Assembly: GCA_964370445.1 (NCBI GenBank)
Contig: CAYJJK010000003.1
Location: 1-64,000, forward strand
DNA from: JAAYCI01 sp964370445
GTDB taxonomy: Bacteria > Bacillota > Clostridia > Oscillospirales > Ruminococcaceae
Length of the DNA stretch: 64,000 bases
Reading direction: 5' to 3'
Positions 59,601-64,000 of this stretch are shown here, one piece after another. Below the pieces are notes generated by a model that was not told the DNA's origin, did no database searches, and saw nothing but the letters and a program-made list of their open reading frames with translations. How positions within the stretch are numbered: position 1 is the first letter of the stretch; each line of letters starts with the position of its first letter. A program made the position numbers and the translations under genes.

Positions 59601-61061
59601 CACACCCAGCAGCACCACGGTGTCGTTCTCTTCGTCGATGGCATACAATTCAAATTTTATCGACGATAAAATATCTTGTGCTCTTTCGCCCAAATCCAAG
59701 GTGATGTAGCCTTGCTCGTTGAGTGTGAGCGGGGCATTTTGCCAGCCCGCCGTGTTGATGTTTTCAAGCTCGGGCAAATTTTCGATGCCCATCTCTTCAA
59801 GATAGGCATCGCCTTCTTCGCTCACTTCGCCCGATATGGCATATTCATAATAGTGGGCCATGGCGTCGCTTGCACTGATTTCGGCAAAGCTTAAAACTTC
59901 CTCTGTGAGGCCACTGTAGGGATAAAAAACGGACAGACCATTGGAATATGGGTGATAGGCGCCACGCACATTGTAGGCCACGCAGGCTTCTAGCGCGACT
60001 TGTACTTGCGCGCTTTCCTCTGGCAAAAACTCGGCCGTTTGGGCAGCCAAATCGCCAAGGTCTGCCCTGTTGTAATAGCCCTGCCAACGCGTGTTGCCAC
60101 CATAATTTTCCACCCCGCGCGACAATTGCCCCACATGGTTCACAAAAGCCGCTTCCTCGGCGGCCAGTTCCAAAAATCGTCTGCCATAGGAGTTGTAGGC
60201 CTGCAAAAGCGCTTCAATCTCGCCAAGGTTTATAACGGAAAGGGTGGCCGTATCCACCTCCTGTGGCCATGGAGAATTTTCTATGCCAAGCATATAACTG
60301 TCGCAAATGCTTTTAGCCAGTGGCAAAGGCTCTACAGATGGGTCTTCGGCTAAGGTTTTCATCCATCCCTCGTATTCCCAGCCCACACCCGGCTCTAAAT
60401 CTTCCGAGGCTACCATGTAGCTTGCCAGGTCTGCAAAGGTGGCCGCCGTATCCACCGTGGCCATGAGGCAGGCGTCAAAACCGATGATGTCTAGCGGAGG
60501 GTCTTCCTCACTCTCCTCGAACACGGCTGTAAACGCTTCGCGCAATTCTGACAAGCTAAGTGCATCCATTTGAAATTGTTCGTCGTATGCAATATCGCCC
60601 AAAGAACCACCGTGGTTCCAAAGCACAGCCATGGTGCGTTTTGCAGGGTAGTTTTCACTGGCAAAACGCAGGAAATCTTCCAGTGTTTGCGCATCGCCCA
60701 TATTTTGTTTTTCCTGCTCTTCCAAAAGGGTTAAACTGCCGTTTTCTGCAAGAAAACGCTGGGATTTTTCGGGATCAATGTCGCTGCGATGCCAGCTTTC
60801 ACTGCCGCCGGTTTGGATAACCAGTTTCACATTGTCCGGCAAAACTATCGCCAACATCTCGGCCAAATCCTTTGTGGCGGCCCCATCATCGGTCTCCAAA
60901 TTGCTGCCGCATAAATACCAATACACCGCCCATTCGGCCTGTTCCTCTTCCATTTGCATGCTTGCGGTTTCGCCACTTGATGCGATATCGCTTTGCCCCG
61001 TGCAGGCTGTTAGCAAAAGCAAAAGTAGTGCAAGCAGTGCCGCAGTTACCCTCTTTTTCAT
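56663..61061 (-). CDS. Lipoprotein with two clostripain (peptidase C11) domains and a PAE-repeat tail; spans an assembly gap
   Basis: A very large surface lipoprotein: more than 1400 residues before the gap plus about 60 after it. The signal peptide ends in lipobox LTAC (Cys20). Two complete C11 peptidase units follow in tandem. Unit 1 starts near residue 43 with His150 in LWNHGGS and Cys198 in GFDACLMA. Unit 2 starts near 705 with His about 815 in LWNHGGG and Cys about 863 in GFDACLMA. Each unit has its own C-terminal beta-rich domain. The C-terminus is a long run of AEAPAE/AETPAE repeats that ends ASEPLAA. The 100-N gap sits in these repeats and the frame differs by one across it, as expected for an arbitrary gap size. 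Clostripains are Arg-specific cysteine peptidases. Both His-Cys dyads are kept, so both units may be active. Confidence 0.88.
56670..56995 (-). repeat. Degenerate 12-bp repeats encoding an Ala-Pro-Glu-rich tail
   Basis: On the minus strand, 12-bp units of the type GAAGCACCGGCT and GAAACACCGGCA encode EAPA and ETPA on both sides of the N gap. The pure repeat explains why the assembly broke here. The true number of units is unknown. Confidence 0.9.
56850..56949. other. Assembly gap (100 N)
   Basis: Exactly 100 N, a standard placeholder for a gap of unknown size, within the PAE-repeat region of the clostripain-like gene. Confidence 0.98.
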
Positions 61062-61848
61062 AGAACCCCTCTCCCTTTGTTCAAAAATGCAGCACTTGCT
61101 AAAATAAGGGCTGCTTCAACTGTTGTGACGTTCTCTTTCTATTTACGGCTTAATTCATACATACATATGTGAAAAAATGGATGTTCTTTTTTTACTGTTC
61201 GCAAGATACAACTAAGTTTAGTATAGCATAGGCAGGAAAAAAATGAAAGTTTTTGTTTGGCAGATGCCAAAACAAAAGCCGGCTGGCAAAATGGAAATTT
61301 AAAGAAATTCATTGTTATACAAAAAACTCTCTTGCAGCCTAATTGCACAATTTTTCATCACCTGTCCACTTTTTCAATTTACCCTGTTCTTTTGCGTGTG
61401 TTTTTGATATACCGTAAAATAATGAATAGATATTCAAAGTTGTAATAAGAGCATCGTAGGGGTGACGTGCAAGCGGTACATTGGCCGTGCCCTTTACCGC
61501 GGGGCATCGCCGAGGAAGCCTTGCCCGGTGCGCGTGAATGCAAAAACCATGTGGTGTACTTTTTATTGCATAAAAACCCCCCGGCATAACCGGGGGGTAA
61601 GCTAAAAGCAATAGTAAGGTAAGAGGTGTTTTGGGTAGAATAATGCCCACTAAACAAAATGCGCTGTTCGAAAGTAGCCAAAAACCGATCCATAAAATTA
61701 TCAATATATAATGAGAAGCGATAAACCTTGCCGGATGTGTACATTTAAAAAAACGATTTGTGCTTCATGGCCGGTGGCGTGCCGGCAAAGGTATGGCAGA
61801 TATACCGGTTGTTACAACAGTCAAGAAAAGAAGAAATGGACCTTGTTT
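61062..61848. other. Intergenic region with terminator and a GC-rich block
   Basis: About 790 bp between two minus-strand genes. It contains the likely promoter of the clostripain gene (TATACT-like box near 61220 on the minus strand), a GC-rich block at about 61449-61535 that stands out from AT-rich flanks, and the terminator at 61576-61598. No reading frame has a ribosome site and a recognisable product. Confidence 0.55.
61576..61598 (-). terminator. Terminator of the VWA-protein gene
   Basis: ACCCCCCGG and CCGGGGGGT (61576-61584 and 61590-61598) pair over a short loop. On the minus strand a T-run follows, so it ends the gene at 61849. Confidence 0.85.
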
Positions 61849-64000
61849 TTATGGGGCCGCATGTTTTGGTTTATCTTCCTCTTTTACAAATTTTTTGCGA
61901 GAGAAAATGGTTAATACCATTTGTACCACAAAAATTAAGAACATGAGGAGAGTCCACTCGTCCATTAGTGTCATAGGAAGAGTCATGTCTTCGGTGAAAA
62001 TGAACACAATAATCGCAATTACGCCAACCGGTATACTCAAAAGTCTTGCAAGACCTTTGCGTTTCAAATGGGTGGGAGATTCCTCTTCTGTTTGTGCGTG
62101 TGCACCGATGTTGTTATTTTCTTCGGTGTTCTTTTTACGAACAAAATATCCAATAAGCAGTGCTGCACTGCCCAGTGCTGTAGCCACAGTGAGGAGTAAG
62201 TTTAAAAGTGCCCAGCTTGCACCAAAGCCCGCAAGTGGGATTGATGTGTCGCCGATATCAATGGAGGTATCTTGCAATACGGTAGCCAGTGGAATAATGG
62301 AATCTGGGAAATCTACCACGACGCCACCCGGTAGTTCAAATGCAAAATCCGCTGCTGCCGGAGCTTCAGGTGTTGTTTCAGGTGTTGCTGCTGGCGTTTC
62401 CGGTGTAGGTGGTACGCTTTCCGTTTCGGTAGTGGGTTCGTCAGCAGGCCCGTTTTCTGTTTCCTCAGTTGAGGTGCTTGTTGGTTCATCGGTAGGCGGA
62501 GTGGGGGATACGCCCGACACTGTTGGCAGTAAAATAAGTGGTGGGTCACCGGCCTCTACGGGCAATTCCGGTTCACCCAGGTTGTCTCTGCTTTTGGGTA
62601 CGTCATTTTCGTTATAAGTAAGGGTGTGCTCCTCATTTGTGGGGTGATTTCCGGCACCCATATCAGGGTTTGCAGCTTGCACAAAAAACTTTACACGTAT
62701 CAGCTCTCTGTCAATAGAGCCGATGTTCACCGTGATTTGTTCGCGCTCTTCGCCGTTGTAATCAATGGTTTCCACAAGATATTCGTTCACATCGGGCGCA
62801 TCCCCTTGGGCACTGGTTAAAACAAGGGCCTCGCCATCGCCCTTTTGTAAGGTCACTGGGTGCTCGTTGTCAATCAGTAAAGCGAATTCATCAGTAATTA
62901 CGTCCGAAATGATGGCGTCTGTCATCTCGGTAAGCAGTTCGCTTTCTCCAAAGATTGTGTCGGCAATATTGCTTAGGCTGTCGATGTGATGTGCTTGATT
63001 CCAGCCAATGCTGTTATGGCTTCCGCCTGTTTGTGTGGACAGTGCCACAAGGTTTTCGGCATTACTTCCAACACCAATACCAATGGTGTAAATGGTGGGG
63101 CTAAAACTTGCCAAAACGCTTTGCCCGTTGGCGGCTACCACATGGGCAAGAGATTGATCGTTAGAGGCTGCAATGGCTACAGAATGGTGTGTAACACCGT
63201 TGTAGTCCCGTGTCCAAGCGCGGGTTAAATTGGAGGGGTTTGAAAAGCCGCTAAGCGCTTCTGGTTTGCCGTCTGAAACAAATAACACCACAAGCTCGCG
63301 GTCAGTTTCGCCTCTGGATTCGGCAAACACACGTGCTTGCTCTAGGGCAAGAGTGTAATTGGTTCCATCGCCGGAGGGGTTTTCAATTGTGGCGCCTTCA
63401 GGGGGGTTATCATAATCTTGAATGATATTGCCATCGGCATCTCTAAAGTAATGGCAACCGCTGGGGGCAGTTTCAACAAAGCGGCTGTCGAAATCGGTCC
63501 AGTTGTTTTGGAAGTTAAAACTATTTATGGTGTTTCCGGAAAATTGAACCAATGCCACACGGTTGTTTGCACTGTTTGCGTCGCTCATCAGCCCCTGGGC
63601 CAAATTGTTCACAGACTGTACGGCTGCTGTCCAGTTTGAAATACCTCCACCAATATAGCCGCTGGGCATGCTGGTGGATTTATCCATCACAATGATAATG
63701 TCTGAGTCATAGGTTTGTGGCTGCATAATAAAATCAAATTGAATGCTGCCAAGCCCCTCTTCATAATTTTCCCACTTGGCGTCTTTGTGCCCGTATAAAC
63801 TGCCGGTTTCGTTGTCCAGCGCTTCTAAATAATCACTGTGGATGGGCTCGTGAAGCACGGAGGCGGGAAGGTTGCCGGTTGCAGCAAGTGTATCTGCTGG
63901 GTAGGCCAAGGGCTGGAATGTTTGGCCATTTGCGTGAATAACCGGCTCAAATGAGAAGGGGATTTCGTTGTATTTTGCGTACAGATTAAAAGTGATAACA
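61849..64000 (-). CDS. VWA-domain surface protein with C-terminal membrane segments (5' end beyond window)
   Basis: The frame is open through the right edge with no stop, so the start lies outside. About 717 residues are visible. A von Willebrand A domain has the MIDAS motif DKSTS (IIIVMDKSTSMPSGY), with the later Thr/Asp positions in GDGTNYTLAL and VSDGKPEA. A beta-rich region follows, then a Pro/Thr/Glu-rich linker and three hydrophobic segments (near NLLLTVATALGSAALL, IPVGVIAIIVFIF, LLMFLIFVVQMVLTIF). There is no LPxTG signal, so membrane anchoring replaces sortase attachment. A role in adhesion or surface assembly is likely from the family. The ligand is unknown. Confidence 0.88.
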   Translation of the reverse strand, partial: VITFNLYAKYNEIPFSFEPVIHANGQTFQPLAYPADTLAATGNLPASVLHEPIHSDYLEALDNETGSLYGHKDAKWENYEEGLGSIQFDFIMQPQTYDSDIIIVMDKSTSMPSGYIGGGISNWTAAVQSVNNLAQGLMSDANSANNRVALVQFSGNTINSFNFQNNWTDFDSRFVETAPSGCHYFRDADGNIIQDYDNPPEGATIENPSGDGTNYTLALEQARVFAESRGETDRELVVLFVSDGKPEALSGFSNPSNLTRAWTRDYNGVTHHSVAIAASNDQSLAHVVAANGQSVLASFSPTIYTIGIGVGSNAENLVALSTQTGGSHNSIGWNQAHHIDSLSNIADTIFGESELLTEMTDAIISDVITDEFALLIDNEHPVTLQKGDGEALVLTSAQGDAPDVNEYLVETIDYNGEEREQITVNIGSIDRELIRVKFFVQAANPDMGAGNHPTNEEHTLTYNENDVPKSRDNLGEPELPVEAGDPPLILLPTVSGVSPTPPTDEPTSTSTEETENGPADEPTTETESVPPTPETPAATPETTPEAPAAADFAFELPGGVVVDFPDSIIPLATVLQDTSIDIGDTSIPLAGFGASWALLNLLLTVATALGSAALLIGYFVRKKNTEENNNIGAHAQTEEESPTHLKRKGLARLLSIPVGVIAIIVFIFTEDMTLPMTLMDEWTLLMFLIFVVQMVLTIFSRKKFVKEEDKPKHAAP

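Noticed and set aside
61760..62617. 285-codon plus-strand Ser/Gly/Val-rich frame
   Set aside because: It is the complement of the Pro/Thr/Glu-rich linker and membrane part of the VWA gene.

Overview
The window looks like a draft chromosome segment of an anaerobic, Gram-positive Clostridia-type bacterium. The evidence is a selenocysteine-dependent glycine/sarcosine/betaine reductase, EtfAB, an iron-dependent alcohol dehydrogenase, AGGAGG-type ribosome binding sites, lipoprotein signal peptides with no sign of an outer membrane, and several long T-tailed terminators. Two runs of N (53352-53361 and 56850-56949) are assembly gaps, and each lies inside a gene. UGA is the normal stop codon but is read as selenocysteine at 539-541. 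I see no insertion sequence, phage or CRISPR array.

Layout. 1-3.7 kb: grdB (C-terminal part, Sec-containing), grdC and grdD, the reductase that ends in acetyl phosphate. 3.7-6.4 kb (minus strand): tsaE, tsaB and an unusual membrane protein with four AT-hook-like motifs. 6.9-7.1 kb: tRNA-Leu(UAA). 7.3-8.6 kb: remains of an FtsX-type ABC permease. 9.2-10.5 kb: two small lipoproteins. 11-16.8 kb: an OmpR-type two-component system, a small alarmone synthetase, then a VTC-type polyphosphate polymerase domain protein, a DUF4956 membrane protein and a secreted Cthe_2159-like beta-helix lipoprotein. 17.2-20.6 kb: TetR regulator, BcrAB-like ABC exporter and MFS exporter. 20.9-22.5 kb (minus): a zinc-ribbon/TM/WG-repeat protein. 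23.1-26.7 kb: a second DUF4956 and beta-helix set, now with a phosphodiester glycosidase (NAGPA) protein and a small membrane protein in place of VTC.

27-56.4 kb: a PucR-family regulator faces a plus-strand run of more than 20 genes that I read as a ureide (allantoin-type) catabolic island. It holds a putative allantoin racemase, an allantoinase, an M20 allantoate amidohydrolase, (S)-ureidoglycine aminohydrolase (allE), a ureidoglycine-glyoxylate aminotransferase (pucG-like) and a BMP-type ABC importer. It also has an E1alpha/E1beta/E2 2-oxo-acid or acetoin dehydrogenase without E3, two SDRs, an Fe-ADH, two further amidohydrolases, a TIM-barrel protein, an FGGY kinase, a class III aminotransferase, a nitroreductase, a DAO-type flavoprotein and EtfAB. 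The organism could turn ureides into ammonia, CO2 and glyoxylate/glycine, and then reduce glycine with the Grd system at the left end to gain acetyl phosphate. That link is inference.

56.6-64 kb (minus): a large lipoprotein with two complete clostripain (C11) domains and a hypervariable Ala-Pro-Glu tail broken by an assembly gap, then a VWA surface protein that runs off the right edge.

The best candidates for undescribed biology are the duplicated VTC/DUF4956/beta-helix modules with an upstream direct-repeat promoter, the ureide island with its unassigned redox genes, and the membrane-anchored AT-hook protein.
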